Shown in pieces: positions 32,601 through 44,349 of a stretch of 64,000 nucleotides of DNA. The stretch is from Notamacropus eugenii. Lineage: Eukaryota > Chordata > Mammalia > Diprotodontia > Macropodidae. Both the position numbers and the translations under genes were made by a program. The stretch's first letter is position 1; the number at the start of each line of letters is the position of its first letter. Where the stretch lies: contig NC_092875.1 of NCBI RefSeq assembly GCF_028372415.1, forward strand, positions 227,577,136-227,641,135. The letters run 5' to 3'. The notes below the pieces were generated by a model. That model was not told where the DNA came from. It saw nothing but the letters and a program-made list of their open reading frames with translations, and ran no database searches.

Positions 32601-34250
32601 GCCAGCATTAAGCTCACAGGTTAACTTTAGCAATATTGTCATTTAGCACATGTGTAGTAAAAATCACATTATGTCACACCTATACCTCACTGTGCAACTG
32701 TGGTGGATATATTTGCAAGTCATAGGCCTAGGAAATATTATCTAACACCTGGGAAGTAGAGCTAGTCATGACCATGGAGTCAGGGAAACTAAACTCTAAA
32801 AAAGCATAGCAAAATCCTCCTTACTTACAGGGATAAAATAACTTATTTACATTTTATTATGCAAAAACAATAAAATTTGTGACTAGCTCTGGTTTATATA
32901 CCACTCCAAAATTTCCTATGCAAAGTTCAAGTAAAAACCCTTGCAGTCTCTACCTCCATAAAAATTAATGACTAAATGGGGAAAGTGCTGAGACCTTCGA
33001 GGTGAGTAGAATGATTTCCTTTTGATTTGCTTTCCTCACTGATTTGACTAACATTGCTAATAAAAAGGCCGAGGCTCCCAATTCTATCCCAAGGTGTCAT
33101 TAATGAAAAGAGAAAATTGGTTTGGACAACATTTTCTCCTCTTTTTCCGAGCTAAACTGTGATTTGTAACCACCCTTTTGGCCTGCAAAACAAGACTCTG
33201 CATTCTGGTGTGACCCTGCTATGTACTCCACAGAATAAAGCCCCAGATGGGACTTTATATTTCAGATTTGAAGTGTCTTAGAGATCCTATAGTTTGAGAT
33301 AAATAATTTCAAGGATTGGAAACCTCTGTAGGGGAAACATGTTATACTTTGTGAGTACCACATTGTAACAGCAGAGGTGAAAGTCCAGTTCTATTACTAC
33401 GTTATGGTTTCATTCGTTTAATGCTCATCTATTTATGGAGGTTATGCGTATCTATTTTTTCTCTCAAGTGGCAAGTTGTTTCCCTTGCCCCATAGAAAGT
33501 TATATTCACAAACACTTAACTTTGAGGCACTCACAAGGCAATTTTAAAGGTTAGCGCTGCCTGAGAACACTGCCCTTCTCTGCCTAAGATTTTACTATCA
33601 TGTTGCCTAGAAAATCTCTCTGTCTCTACCTAGGAGGTATGGGTTCAAAACAACATAATCTAGGAACTCCCATCATTTGCCATGTTAGGGAATACATGTA
33701 TTCCTCTTCTTTATGTCTTTCCAAAGTTCATGTTAATGACTCCTAGAGGCTGAGAAAATCCCCTACCCAGAAGTTGTACTCTTGGGATTGCCTTGAAAAG
33801 AGAAAGAGAAGATTTAGAAGGACCCCTAAGGAGTTAAAAGAAAATCTTCAATGAAAACTCATTTTATAGGATAGTGAAAAACAGTGGCTTCTCAATAACA
33901 TTTCTTCCTCTCAAGTGTCCTCTGCAGGACAACCCAAGTCTTTTGAGTTCCTCTTCTAGGAAGAGGCACCAAGAGGCACATCTATATCCCTTCTGGGGAG
34001 ATGGAATCAAAAGTTCCAACTAAAGACTCATCTCCTCTTATACTTGTCTAATTCATCAGGAATCTCTTGATTAACAAATTAATAATTTCAGTGGAATTAA
34101 TCACAAAATATTAATCACAAAATGGATTCATTTTTAAAGATAGTTCTTGCTTTTAAAAGGTTATTTTCTAGAGACCTAATTAAAAAGACTGTCCCCAACA
34201 CTCAACTACTTCTTTCATTCAATTCATTTACTATCAAGAGATAAAACATT
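32600..34250. other. repeat-poor unassigned block
   Basis: No repeat that I can place with confidence, and no gene. Another long interval with few mobile elements. Confidence 0.4.
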
Positions 34251-34487
34251 GAACAGAGGACAGAGAACTAGCTTCAGAATGAGTGTGAGCTCAGGTCATG
34301 TCTCTTACAATGACTAGTTATGAAATTTAGGACAAGTCATTTTTTTGTGTCATTGACTTCAAATGTTATAAAATATTATAAACTGCAGGGTCTGCTTTGG
34401 TAGGAGAAGTTTTTGAGTTCACATTTCCTCAAGCCAATGAAAGCATAGGACCAAAATTAATTATTTAAAATATTATATGATACTTTA

Positions 34488-34765
34488 ATTATATAAACAT
34501 ATATTTGTGCACATGTGAATATATATATAGAAATTCATAAATCTATGAATACATAAATATCCAAAGATATATGTATACACACACAGAGCTTTTTTCAACT
34601 CAAGGGTTACTTCTGTTAAACAAAATACATATATATGTGTATACACACATATATATATGCATACATACATAGATACACATATATACATGCATACACAAAT
34701 ATATGTATCTATGTGTGTATACACACATAGATACATATATATGTAATATATACATATAACAAGTT
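34488..34765. repeat. long compound TA/CA microsatellite field
   Basis: Nearly 280 bases of atacata, tatatgtg and acacacata units broken once by unique sequence (34590-34620). Confidence 0.92.
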
Positions 34766-34789
34766 CATAAGGTGTGTGTTGGAACTGGG

Positions 34790-35140
34790 TTCGTTACAAG
34801 AGGAATGAATGTACATATGAAACCTCTATACATGTACAAGGAGCTCAGCAGTGCACGGAAAGTCTCAGATATTTAAGTTATAAGAAGAAGGGGAAGTCAA
34901 AGGGAAGGGGGAAAGAATTAATTCCCTCCTAAAGGGGAGTATAAAAGTGATGGCAAAAGCAGCATTCTTTTCCCTTGGGAACTTCTAGACCATGAAGACA
35001 GGGCGGCCTGCTTATCTATAAGGGTGCCAGTTTCTGAGTCGATCTAGACTGACTGGCACCTGTCTTGATTCCCAAGGACACACAGGGAGTCTAGTTTGGG
35101 ATGCAAACAACAAATTATGTCAGGGAGGGGGGAGGAGGGT
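34790..35140 (+). other. TATA-bearing GC-richer block, possible LTR
   Basis: A TATA-like gagtataaaagtgatggc lies at 34938-34955, followed by gggaacttctagaccatgaa and gacagggcggcctgcttat. The block is more GC-rich than its flanks. It could be an old LTR promoter or unrelated sequence. Confidence 0.25.
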
Positions 35141-35619
35141 TTCATTCTTGACATGTCCAGGGCCTCCTTCACACAGCAGGTTCAGTGTGTCTAGAAAATG
35201 TGGCAAATCAAGAAGACAAGTTCAGGGGGCACCTTAACACTCCCTACAGTTACACTTCGTTGTTGTGAAGGCTCTCCCTTTTCAAATGATTTTACACTTA
35301 CTTCTTTGTAAGTAGATCCCCAGCAGAGCACGGCTGGAACTGGTTTACATTTTGTCTTGGCTGCTCTAGGGCCTAGCCTAGTATTTTGCATAGAGTTGTT
35401 GCTTAAATGGTGTTATTGAATTGAATTAAGCAGCAGGTTGTCTATATATTGTTACACAATTTTTGTATGGGGGAAAATGTCACTATGTGTCCACAACACT
35501 CATTATCACTGAGGCAAGTCTTTGACCGTCCACTTCTCTTCATTTGTTCTCAGATTCCATATAGAGCATGCGCATTATGTCACGTATGATAACTTCGATG
35601 AATGACTGATGATTTTGCT

Positions 35620-35760
35620 GATATATATATGTATGTGTGTGTATGTGTGCATATATATGTATAGACATATAATTTTATATGTATAAAATTTTATATATAT
35701 CTAGACCAAAATTTTATACATATATATATATATATATATATATGTATAAAATTTTGGTTT
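35620..35760. repeat. TA/TG microsatellite ending in a perfect 54-bp palindrome
   Basis: Bases 35705-35758 are exactly self-complementary: arm accaaaattttataca, centre (TA)11, arm tgtataaaattttggt. The upstream part (35620-35700) holds further TATG and tataaaattttata units. Confidence 0.95.
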
Positions 35761-37349
35761 TGTTGGCTGGAATAAAGAAGTTATGCAAGGGAGAAAGTAG
35801 ATGATAGTCATAATATGAATGCCTGTCAGCTGAGTTGGCAGTTACTAAAGCCCCAAGGAAGGAATCAGTTTCAAGGAATAGACTGTAAAAAGAAGATAGA
35901 AAACTGTAAAAGTTAGAGGTTTAATTAAAAGCTAATGGGGTGAAAAAACTAGATATATACACAGCGAAAATTATTTCTTTGTAAAACTTTTCTTTTTCTA
36001 TATCAACTAAGCTATTGAAAAAAACTCAGAACTGATTATATGTGTGTGTGTCCATTTATAGCTGTTTATTTATTTCACATAGAAAATGTGAATCTTTTAG
36101 AAATCTGGACATATTCTATGAGATATAGCCCTACTAAATATGAATGCTTGAGATAAAAAATAAAAGTAATAACATTTCTCAGACTTGAAGTGATTCATAG
36201 TAGTATGGAATTTTTTTATTTGAAATGAACCATAGAGATTCTTTCATGTGAGATAAATCTGTTCAACAGAGAAGTGATTTCTAACTGTTTAAAACCCTCA
36301 AAATGTTTCCTTATTTTCTCTAATTCTATGGAATGCTAATTCTCAAAACTATATGCTTAACATTATACAACTGGTATAGGATATTTTTAAATGCTAAAAG
36401 TCTCATTGAGAAGAATCCCCCAAAGAAGAAAACAATTAAAAATAACTTACATCTTCAGGGATTGGAGGATGGTCTGAATGAACCTGGTTTCTATTATCCA
36501 ATGCTTTTATTTAAAGACAACAGGGTACCTAGTCAATCAGTTAATCATGTACTATATTAAATTAATATTTTTAACTGGAGCTCGCTGTGATCATTTTTAT
36601 TATTATGGTCATGCCAGAAAGGATTTTAAGAGCAATTCACCTGACCCAATTATCTCAGTGTGTGTATGTATAGGTGTACTTCAAGGGTCTATAGTTTTAA
36701 CTAAATGAACCCTCCTTTCATCAGCCTGGACTACTATCGAACTTGCTGCTATAATGAACCATTCGTAATTTGCTGTAGTTCAATATTGCCCTATATTCAA
36801 CGTTCTGATGAAAAATCTCTCTAAAATTAACTAGGCTGGTCCTTAAGCAATAGATGTACAGCTCATCATTAGACTTATGCTCAGATCCCTTTCAGCATGG
36901 CAGTATGCCAGAGTATGTGGTCTGTTGGCATAACCTTTGACAACCCAAAATCCTCTCCACAACACAAGGATTCATAGGAGGAGGACTCTCATAAAAGATG
37001 CACATATGGAATTGTTCTCATTCTCAAAATGTGAATAAAGCCATTCACTTGTTTACTTTAGGATTCTCCCTGTTGGTAAGCATTTAGGGAGGCACAATAA
37101 GTCTTTCAGACCACTAGGGTACCATTGAAATAATAAACTGAGAGAATAAATGCCTCCCTAAGTGTTCAGTATACTAGCAGTGGGTGAATGAGGCAGTGAA
37201 GATAATTGGGATAATTGAATGAAAGTCATGCTCAAGCTTACAAACAATTATAACAGGAAAAAATGTATTTCAGACATGGTGCTTATGTACATGCTCATGT
37301 GTGTGTGTGGGTATATTTGAACTTGTATGCATGTTTCTGTACACACATA
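35761..37349. other. unassigned sequence
   Basis: No repeat or gene recognised in about 1.6 kb. Open stretches around 36333-36708 have no family likeness. Confidence 0.4.
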
Positions 37350-37351
37350 CA

Positions 37352-37605
37352 TGTGGCAGCCTGATGTGGTATATATAGCACCTACCTTGGATTCAGGAAT
37401 ATCAGAGTTAAAGCCCTGCCTCTGCCATACAGTGACTATATGACCCTTGACAAATCATTTAGCCTCTCAGTGCTCTGGGAAACTATAAGCTTATATAATT
37501 TTATAGCCATAGAAGACCACAATTTACAGGATTGCCAATCTGCATCACTGGGAAGATTTTCTGTAGGATCCAGGGTTTCATCCACAGATAAAGCCTTAGT
37601 TCTAG
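37352..37605 (+). mobile_element. tRNA/CORE-headed SINE, other tail type
   Basis: ggcagcctgatgtggtatat head, gagttaaagccctgcctctg, acccttgacaaatcatttag, cctctcagtgctctgggaaa, ctataagcttatataatt, gattgccaatctgcatcact. The tail (after cagtgctct) is neither the L2 nor the BovB type, but is shared with 39120-39360. Confidence 0.65.
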
Positions 37606-37631
37606 AAACCCCCACCCCTGAAAGTATCTAT

Positions 37632-37674
37632 ATTCAATTCAATAAACATTTATTAGGCACCTACAGTTTGGATC
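37632..37674 (-). mobile_element. L2 3' tip
   Basis: tcaattcaataaacatttat then taggcacctacagt, the reversed extreme L2 tail. Confidence 0.65.
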
Positions 37675-37741
37675 CACACATAAATACATGCACATATATG
37701 TATATACACATGTTTATACACACATACATGCATGCATATAT
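37675..37741. repeat. CATA/TATG microsatellite
   Basis: acacataaatacatgcaca, tatatgtatatacaca, catacatgcatgcatata. Confidence 0.9.
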
Positions 37742-37952
37742 GCCAGCTAAGTGGCAAAAGTGAATAGAGTGCTGGGTCTGAATTCAGATCACCTGAGTTC
37801 AAATCTGGTCTCAGACACTTACTAGCTATGTGAGCTTGGGAAGTCACTTTACCCTCTTTGCCTCAGTTATTCTAGTAATATTGCTAAGAAAATCTCAAAT
37901 TGAGTCATGAAAAGTCACACATTATTGAAATGACTGAAGAATAACAATACAT
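37742..37952 (+). mobile_element. CORE-SINE with RTE/BovB-type tail (Mar1-like)
   Basis: ccagctaagtggcaaaagtg, gagtgctgggtctgaattca, cagacacttactagctatgt, then the degraded tail ttgctaagaaaatctcaaat, tgagtcatgaaaagtcacac and gactgaagaataacaatac. Confidence 0.82.
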
Positions 37953-38074
37953 AATGCATACAAACATGTAGACATATGTCATATGTATCACATGTTACAT
38001 ACATATGAACTCATACACACACATATACTTATATATAAATATAAATGTGGACGTACATGTGATCTCTATAGTTA

Positions 38075-38238
38075 AAGGACATTGGCTCAGACCTTATCTC
38101 TATATAACTTGTATGGCCTTGAGCAAGTCATTTAACTGTCTTAAGACTTAGCTTCCTCATCTATAAAATGGGAGAATGAGGCTAGATAGCCTCTAAATTT
38201 CCCCCAGTTCTTGATCTATGATCACATAGTCCTATATC
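38075..38238 (+). mobile_element. CORE-SINE with L3/CR1-type tail
   Basis: ggccttgagcaagtcattta, cttcctcatctataaaatgg, then gaggctagatagcctctaaa, tttcccccagttcttgatct, atgatcacatag, the tail form tagatgacctctgaggtccc. Confidence 0.8.
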
Positions 38239-38254
38239 ACCAATTTGGCTAGTC

Positions 38255-38405
38255 CCATACTGATCTAATTAGCTAACTAGCTGTGAAACCTGGGGCAAGA
38301 CATTTAAACTTCCCTAAGTGTTCATTTCATCACCAGTAAAGGCGAGATTACAGTAGCAGATCTCTTAGGTTGTTTCTAGCCCTAAAACTCTTTGATGCTA
38401 GATTT
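38255..38405 (+). mobile_element. second CORE-SINE with L3/CR1-type tail
   Basis: taattagctaactagctgtg, aaacctggggcaagacattt, tcatttcatcaccagtaaag, gatctcttaggttgtttcta, gccctaaaactctttgatgc. Sits just after the first copy. Confidence 0.72.
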
Positions 38406-39119
38406 AAAGTACTATTATCAGACACTATTGGATATAATTCCATTTCTCACACTTGTACATTTCTGAGATCCGTGGGGAAGAAACTGAACACATAGAATTG
38501 AGCTCTGATTTTGAAGTTTGCCCTTTATATCAATTTAATCACTTATTTGTGCACCTTATGTTCTCTGTTGAAGTCACAGTACAAACATCCTATATCATGA
38601 AACACTTTCATAACTTCCTCTCTTTAGAGCCACTACAAAGAAAATTGCCTTTTCCCACATTCATTCCTTAATAGCCTTGGAACAATTATCTGCTGCCTAT
38701 TAGACTGCATGTCAACATAAAAGACTTTAAACGGCAGTGCATGATTCCCATTATGAGATAACACTCTTTTGCAGAGAATTCATTGCTGTGTGATGCTGAA
38801 CTTGACATTTCTTTTAGCAGCATTTAAAAAATAATGCCATCCATTGCTGAAATCCCTGGTCTTCAAATCAAAGGAAAAATGAGATATTCCTATATTAAAT
38901 CTCCTCCATAACATAAAACAGTATTCTTTCTCTCATCTCATCTTTCTATTGACTCCCTAATGGAAACTAGAAGGAATTTCTAGTATTGTGATACATGAAG
39001 GGCCTCACATCCATTATCCACTGCACGCAGAGACATTACAAATCAAAGAACTACAAAACAAACATGCAAAAAAAATACATTATGCAGTCAGTGAAAAAGT
39101 CAGGATTAATGACTATACA

Positions 39120-39362
39120 TCAGTAGAGAGGCATCATGATTTGATGGACAAAGTGCAAGCCTCAGAGTCAGGAAGACTTGGGCTCAAATCCTGTCCCTCT
39201 GACACATACTGACTGGGTGACTCTTGATAAGTCACTTAATTCCTTAGTGCCTCATGATAGAATCTAAGACTACAAGTTACAAAGAGGTTGTGATCATATT
39301 AGCAGGGGGCCTTTCCACATGGAGAGTCCTTTAAAATACTGAAATCACAGGAGATTTTTTTT
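39120..39362 (+). mobile_element. tRNA/CORE-headed SINE, other tail type
   Basis: gcctcagagtcaggaagact, tgggctcaaatcctgtccct, gataagtcacttaattcctt, agtgcctcatgatagaatct, aagactacaagttacaaaga, gtcctttaaaatactgaaat, cacaggag. Tail shared with 37352-37605. Confidence 0.75.
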
Positions 39363-39504
39363 GGGACCCCCCCCCCAAAAAGGTCACATGTGTTATTCTA
39401 TATTTTATTTTTTGGTGTGCCAAATTTGTTTCTTCAATGGACAAGGTCAAAGAGCAGAGCAATGAGAGTAAAAATCAAGATACTAGGATTCTAATCCTGC
39501 CTCT

Positions 39505-39612
39505 TCTAATCAATTAATCAGAAGAATTAAGAACCTATTATGTGTCAAGCACAAAGATAAGATGAAATACTTCCTATCTTTAAGGGAATGCCATTCTATC
39601 AAGGCACTAACT
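39505..39612 (-). mobile_element. L2 3' end
   Basis: atcaattaatcagaagaatt, aagaacctattatgtgtcaa, tactt cctatctttaagg, tgccattctatcaagg: the reversed L2 tail order. Confidence 0.65.
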
Positions 39613-39627
39613 TAACTGTGTCACCTT

Positions 39628-39720
39628 AGGCATAGAATCCAAGGCTCAAAGAGTGTCAGAGTTGAGAGGGTCCCCAAAGAGTAACTATTTTAATCATAAA
39701 TAAACACAATGAGACAATCA
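39628..39720 (-). mobile_element. L3/CR1-type tail fragment
   Basis: catagaatccaaggctcaaa, gagtgtcagagttgagaggg, tccccaaagagtaac, then aatcataaataaacacaatg. Confidence 0.5.
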
Positions 39721-40179
39721 CTTTCCTTTTTGTGAATAATACATTTCTGTTAATGTAAAATAAGATTATATTAGCTTTCTTGTCTCCCTTATTCAACTGT
39801 TGAACCATATGGAAACTACACTTCCCCCAAACCTCTAGGTCTTTTAGTACTCACTACTTTCTAACTTATGTCTCTTTCTGCAGTTGATTTAAGAGAAAGA
39901 GAGAAAAACCAGACTTAAAATTCATCTCAATTAAATTTCATATTATTGACTTCAGTTTATGGCTCTAATCAGTGGAGGTCTGCTTGGATTCCAGTTATTA
40001 TCGAGTGTAATTCACCTCTCAGGGTCCCTGTTTCCTTATTTTTTTAAATCAAAAGGCTAAACTCAGAAGGTCCCTTTCTGCTCTAATTTGTTGGGCTAAA
40101 TGAATTCCTGACTATGCAATTCTAATTTCTCATGATCCAGACCGTGCCAGAGATGGCTAATAATGTGATAGAGAAATAA

Positions 40180-40436
40180 GAGCTTGGAGGCATAGTTGAT
40201 AGAGTGCCAGATCTGGAGTCAGGAAAATTCATCTTCCTGAGTTCAAATCTGGCCTCAGATACTTACTAGCTATATAACCCTAGACAAGTTACTTAACTTT
40301 GTTTCACTTAGTTCCTGATGTATAAAATGAGTTGAAGAAGGAAATGGAAAACCACTTCAGTATCCTTGCCAAGAAAACGCCAAATGGAGTGACAAGTTGG
40401 ACACAATTAAAAAATGACTAAGCAGCTACAACAAAA
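40180..40436 (+). mobile_element. CORE-SINE with RTE/BovB-type tail (Mar1-like)
   Basis: gcttggaggcatagttgata, gagttcaaatctggcctcag, then gagttgaagaaggaaatgga, aaaccacttcagtatccttg, ccaagaaaacgccaaatgga, gtgacaagttggacacaatt. Clear BovB-like tail. Confidence 0.92.
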
Positions 40437-40499
40437 TATAGAATTTTTTTTTACTGTATTCGAGAGTTAACACAAACTATTCTCTTAATTTGCAATCAG

Positions 40500-40591
40500 G
40501 TGCAGAGAAATTCCGGAAAGGTTTGAGTGTTATAACACATTGTTCTTCCTGGGGGCTTCATGGACCCACCATTTATGGCATATACTACCAG
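40500..40591 (+). other. weak candidate exon
   Basis: Acceptor-like ctcttaatttgcaatcag (ending 40499) precedes 92 nt with one open frame (pieces AEKFRKGLSVITHC and SSWGLHGPTIYGIYYQ), then CAG and gtactc as a fair donor. The frame stays open to 40768. The peptide looks protein-like but I recognise no family. Confidence 0.28.
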
Positions 40592-41930
40592 GTACTCAAG
40601 GCAACCAGGGTAGACCACTTCTCTTTTTGTCAACAAAATTCTCAGTGTTCAGAGAAACTCCACAATAATAGATACTTTTTAATATTAATTTCATACAGGA
40701 TACCCTGTTTTAATCCTGAGGGAGAATGTCATTACAATTATGATGCTATAAAAACAAATCACAATTAAAGCACCCAAAATGCTAGATAAGTCAAATAAAG
40801 AACAGAAGGTAAAAGGCCATGAAATCCATTAAAATAAACAAGCAAAAAAGGCCTTGGAGTATTCCTAGTGTGTGACTAAATTAGCAGCAACCTGGAAAAC
40901 TCCATTTTTCAAATCTATTTATTCTGTGCTAGAGAAACTTATGCTTTCATTTCAACTCTTTCCATTAGTATTCTTTTAATTCCAACTTGAAAATGATTTT
41001 TATATTGCTATTCTTTCTTTTAGTTTTTCTTCATTATCCACTAAACCTCCTTAAAATTTAATTTATTCTTCAGTCTATAACCCAGGAGTCAGCAATATTT
41101 CATGAACTAAAAAGTAGAGCACTATTTTTCCCATTCACTTGACTAATTGGAGGAAAGTATATTAAATTTGGATAAATTATGTTTCTTCTTTCCTCAATAA
41201 ATATATCACTAGAATTCATAGGATAGATTTATTTGTTCTCCAAACCTTCAAAGTCCTACCAGTAGTAAACAAGAGGTTGTCCTACAAAAATGCTCACATT
41301 TGCAAAGTTTTCTATCAAGGTTTGGAAACTTCAGATTTTCATGACTCAATTTAATCTGGCCAGCGGCTATCCATGTCACGGTAAACCCTTGGTTAACTGG
41401 AAGATACAAATTACATCAACTGTATATCACGCATAACAATAAAACACAATACCTTACATAGATTTCAATTGGTTAGAGCAAATACTTAGGCTGGCTGTGT
41501 CAGTGATGAACGAAAATTTTCCAAAGTCACTTTGACTCTAGAAACCTTACCTTCCTATTCAAACTACTTTAAAATTTTCTTCATTTCGCATGAATTACTT
41601 AAACTTTCTGCTTTCTATCTATTCATGATTTGGGGAAAACTCATTTATTCTACACTGATAGATTAATAGATATTTTAGAGATCCATTTAAAATTGTAGAA
41701 TACATTATGCTTAACAAATTAAAAATATAAATGACGTTACTGTCAGTTGATGATGAGGTAAACTAGGTCTTATCTGTGGTACAAAATTAAAAAATTTCCA
41801 GCTCTATTTCTCTTGGTAAAAATACAGGTTGAAAGCAATTTTACTGTGTTTCTGAAACCATATAATTAAAAGCTAGAACAATGTAACTGAAAATTTGGAA
41901 TGGAAATTTTCGTTGTAATTTATCACTTAT
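40592..41930. other. repeat-poor unassigned block
   Basis: AT-rich with no recognised element over 1.3 kb. Confidence 0.4.
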
Positions 41931-41932
41931 TT

Positions 41933-42255
41933 TTAACATTTTTTTTCTTAATTTTCAATTCAAAATTTTCTCCCTTTCTCCAATCCCTTTCCCACCCATT
42001 GAAAAGGCAAAAAATATGATATCAATAATACAGGTGAAATTATGCAAAATTTTGGCCATATTAGCCATGTTGTAAAAAAACAAGAAAAATAGTGACAGTG
42101 ATAAAATGTACTTTTATTTCTACTCAGAGTTCATAAGTTCTCTATCTAGAGAAAGATAGCGTTTTTTATCATGAATCCTCTGAAAATGTCTTGGATCATT
42201 GTCTTGATCAGAACGGCTAAGTCTTTTATAGTTGTTCACAGAATATCTTGTTTTC
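41933..42255 (-). mobile_element. L1 3' end, outer part 1
   Basis: Reversed L1: ttttcttaattttcaattca, tctccaatccctttcccacc, cattgaaaaggcaaaaaata, tctctatctagagaaagata, aatgtcttggatcattgtct. Broken off near 42255; the rest resumes at about 42992. Confidence 0.82.
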
Positions 42256-42359
42256 ACTTTATTGACTAAAAGTACAATTTAAGTTGGGGTATCTTTAAAA
42301 TTTTTAAATTCTTACTACCTCCCAATAACACTTGCATTTCATGAATTCATGTGAATGAA

Positions 42360-42490
42360 CAAATGAATGAAAAAACATTTATTAAGCATTTAGCATGTGC
42401 ACATTTTCTTATTAAGTGCTAAGTATACAAAACCAAACAAAAGGTAAAGCAATCTCTGCCCTGGAGAACTTACACCCTAATAAGAGAGAT
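42360..42490 (-). mobile_element. L2 3' end between the L1 halves
   Basis: gaatgaaaaaacatttatta, agcatttagcatgtgcacat, taagtgctaagtatacaaaa, atctctgccctggagaactt, acaccctaataagagaga. Confidence 0.8.
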
Positions 42491-42982
42491 TTTGTCACTT
42501 AAACATAACCAATTCTTCACGACTCCATGAATCATAGCCCACCTGGCCCTTCTATCCTCTACTAAGTCTGGAACGCCAATGCGGCTCTGCCCAAGGGCTC
42601 TTCTGGACCCTCCTGGCTTTAGAGTGATTATCAATAGTCACTGTTGCTGTTTCCCTCCCACTCTGATGTCTTTTTCTTGGCCTCATTAAAGGGGTCATGC
42701 TCTGGATACTTCTTAAATAGTCCTATTCAATGAATGGGCATTGCCTCACTCTAAGTGAGTACCTACAAAGACCTTGGTCTAAAGGGGCCGAAGCCTCCCA
42801 GTGCATCCTAGGTCATCTTCAGTCGTCCTGATGAATATCTGGTCACTGGATTCAGATGGCTCTGGAGGAGAAGTGAGGCTGGTGACCTGCACAACCCTCT
42901 CCACTCAAAACAAAGTCAGGTCAAGTCATGTCATCATTTCCCTGATGGCATGGTCTTCAGAAACCAAGGATGAGCACAACAG
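42491..42982 (+). mobile_element. long copy of the LINE-tailed repeat
   Basis: Ends with ctggtcactggattcagatg, gctctggaggagaagtgagg, ctggtgacctgcacaaccct, caagtcatgtcatcatttcc, ggcatggtcttcagaaacca, aggatgagcacaac. This is the sense form of the element on the minus strand at 63.64-63.88 kb and has a tail like that of the LINE at the window start. Its 5' half (42491-42790: gccaatgcggctctgcccaa, gactt-type pyrimidine blocks, gggcattgcctcactctaag) is longer than in the SINE and may be the autonomous LINE's 3' UTR. Confidence 0.7.
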
Positions 42983-42989
42983 CTGTATG

Positions 42990-43448
42990 AAATGATCTCT
43001 TCGTTCTGCTCACTTCACTTTCCATCAACTCATACAGATCTTCCCAGGGTTTTTTAAAACCAGCCTACTTGTCTTTTGTACAATGGTCTTCCATCACAAT
43101 CATGTACCACAATTTGTTCAGATTTGTTCAGACACTCCCTAATTAATGGGTAGCTCCTCAATTTCCAAGTCTTTAACACCACAAAAAGGTATGTGTATAT
43201 ATATATATAGACACACACATATACACAAACACACATATATACATATACATATATATGTGTGTATGTATGTGTATATATATATATATGTGTGTGTCTCGTG
43301 TCTCTCCTTACACACACGCACACGCACACACACGCACACATGTCCTTTTTCTTTTTCTTTGATTTCTTTGAGATACAGATGAAACCTAGTAGTAATATTG
43401 CTGGGCCAAAGGGTATGCACAGTTTTATAGTTCATTGAGCATACTGGA
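42990..43448 (-). mobile_element. L1 3' end, outer part 2
   Basis: Reversed L1 resumes: cttcgttctgctcacttcac, catacagatcttcccagggt, tacaatggtcttccatcaca, ccctaattaatgggtagctc, gagatacagatgaaacctag, attgctgggccaaagggtat. Confidence 0.85.
43188..43345. repeat. compound TA/CA/TG microsatellite inside L1
   Basis: (TA)n, cacacacatatac units, (TG)n and a cacacgca series. Confidence 0.95.
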
Positions 43449-44349
43449 AAAGAAATATAAAAATAAGTAAGCTAATTGATATAAAAATTTTAAGTGAGAG
43501 ATACTAGAAGAACAACTAAGCAGTATATTAAATTTCAGATAGTCTTGGGGATTAAGTTCAGGTCACCACAAACAATACCTTGGTATAGGTCAAAAGATTT
43601 CATAGGCCTATCTGAAAATGTGCAATGATATGTTGTCAAGGCAATAGAGTATTGAGGCAAGAGCACTGGAATTAGAGACAAAGTTAGGAGCTCAAGTGCA
43701 CCTTAGGCTTTTATTGCTTTAGACCCTGAACATGTCACTAAAATTTTTTAGCCTATTTATCTTTCTGTCTCTCTGTCTTTCTCTCTCCCCCAACTCAACA
43801 AAGAATAGAGCAAAGATTATTTTTAAAGCTTAGGTGCTTATATATTGGACAAGGCTTCTTATTGTCCTTTTTCTTATTTGTTACAGCAATTTGTTTTAAA
43901 GTTAAAACACACACACACACGCATTCACCTTTTGTTCTCAAGCCTTTAGCTTATTATTTTTAATGGCTACTGCAAACAAAATCAAATCAATAAGACTTTC
44001 CCAAGCATTTACTATGACTTTTAAGTATATGGTGCCCTAAAATGTATTTGTTTTCCTCCATGGTTCAATGGTCTTGAAGAGAATTAAGTTTCTTTCTCAC
44101 TGGAAAGTGATATCTCTAAAGAATACAATTGTGCAATTCAGCAACTCTCAAAGGTTGTACATTTGTATATGATCTTCACTACTGAGTAATACTTTGTTTT
44201 AAATAGAACCAGTGGATCAATCATTCCTATAATATTCAGGGATGGAGAGAGTGGAAGATGGGGGGAATCACTGTTTAATTACAACCAGATGATTTTTCTT
44301 CCTGTCAGCTCTTTCATCCTGAAAATCAGGAAAGAGGAGCCTTCTAGAT
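43449..44349. other. mostly unassigned, possible decayed MIR
   Basis: A weak MIR-like stretch at 43650-43760 (gcaagagcactggaattaga, aacatgtcacta). A (CA)7 lies at 43907-43921. Confidence 0.35.

Noticed and set aside
43054..43435. Frames rich in Val-Cys-Val and Tyr-Ile
   Set aside because: Microsatellite inside an L1 3' end.
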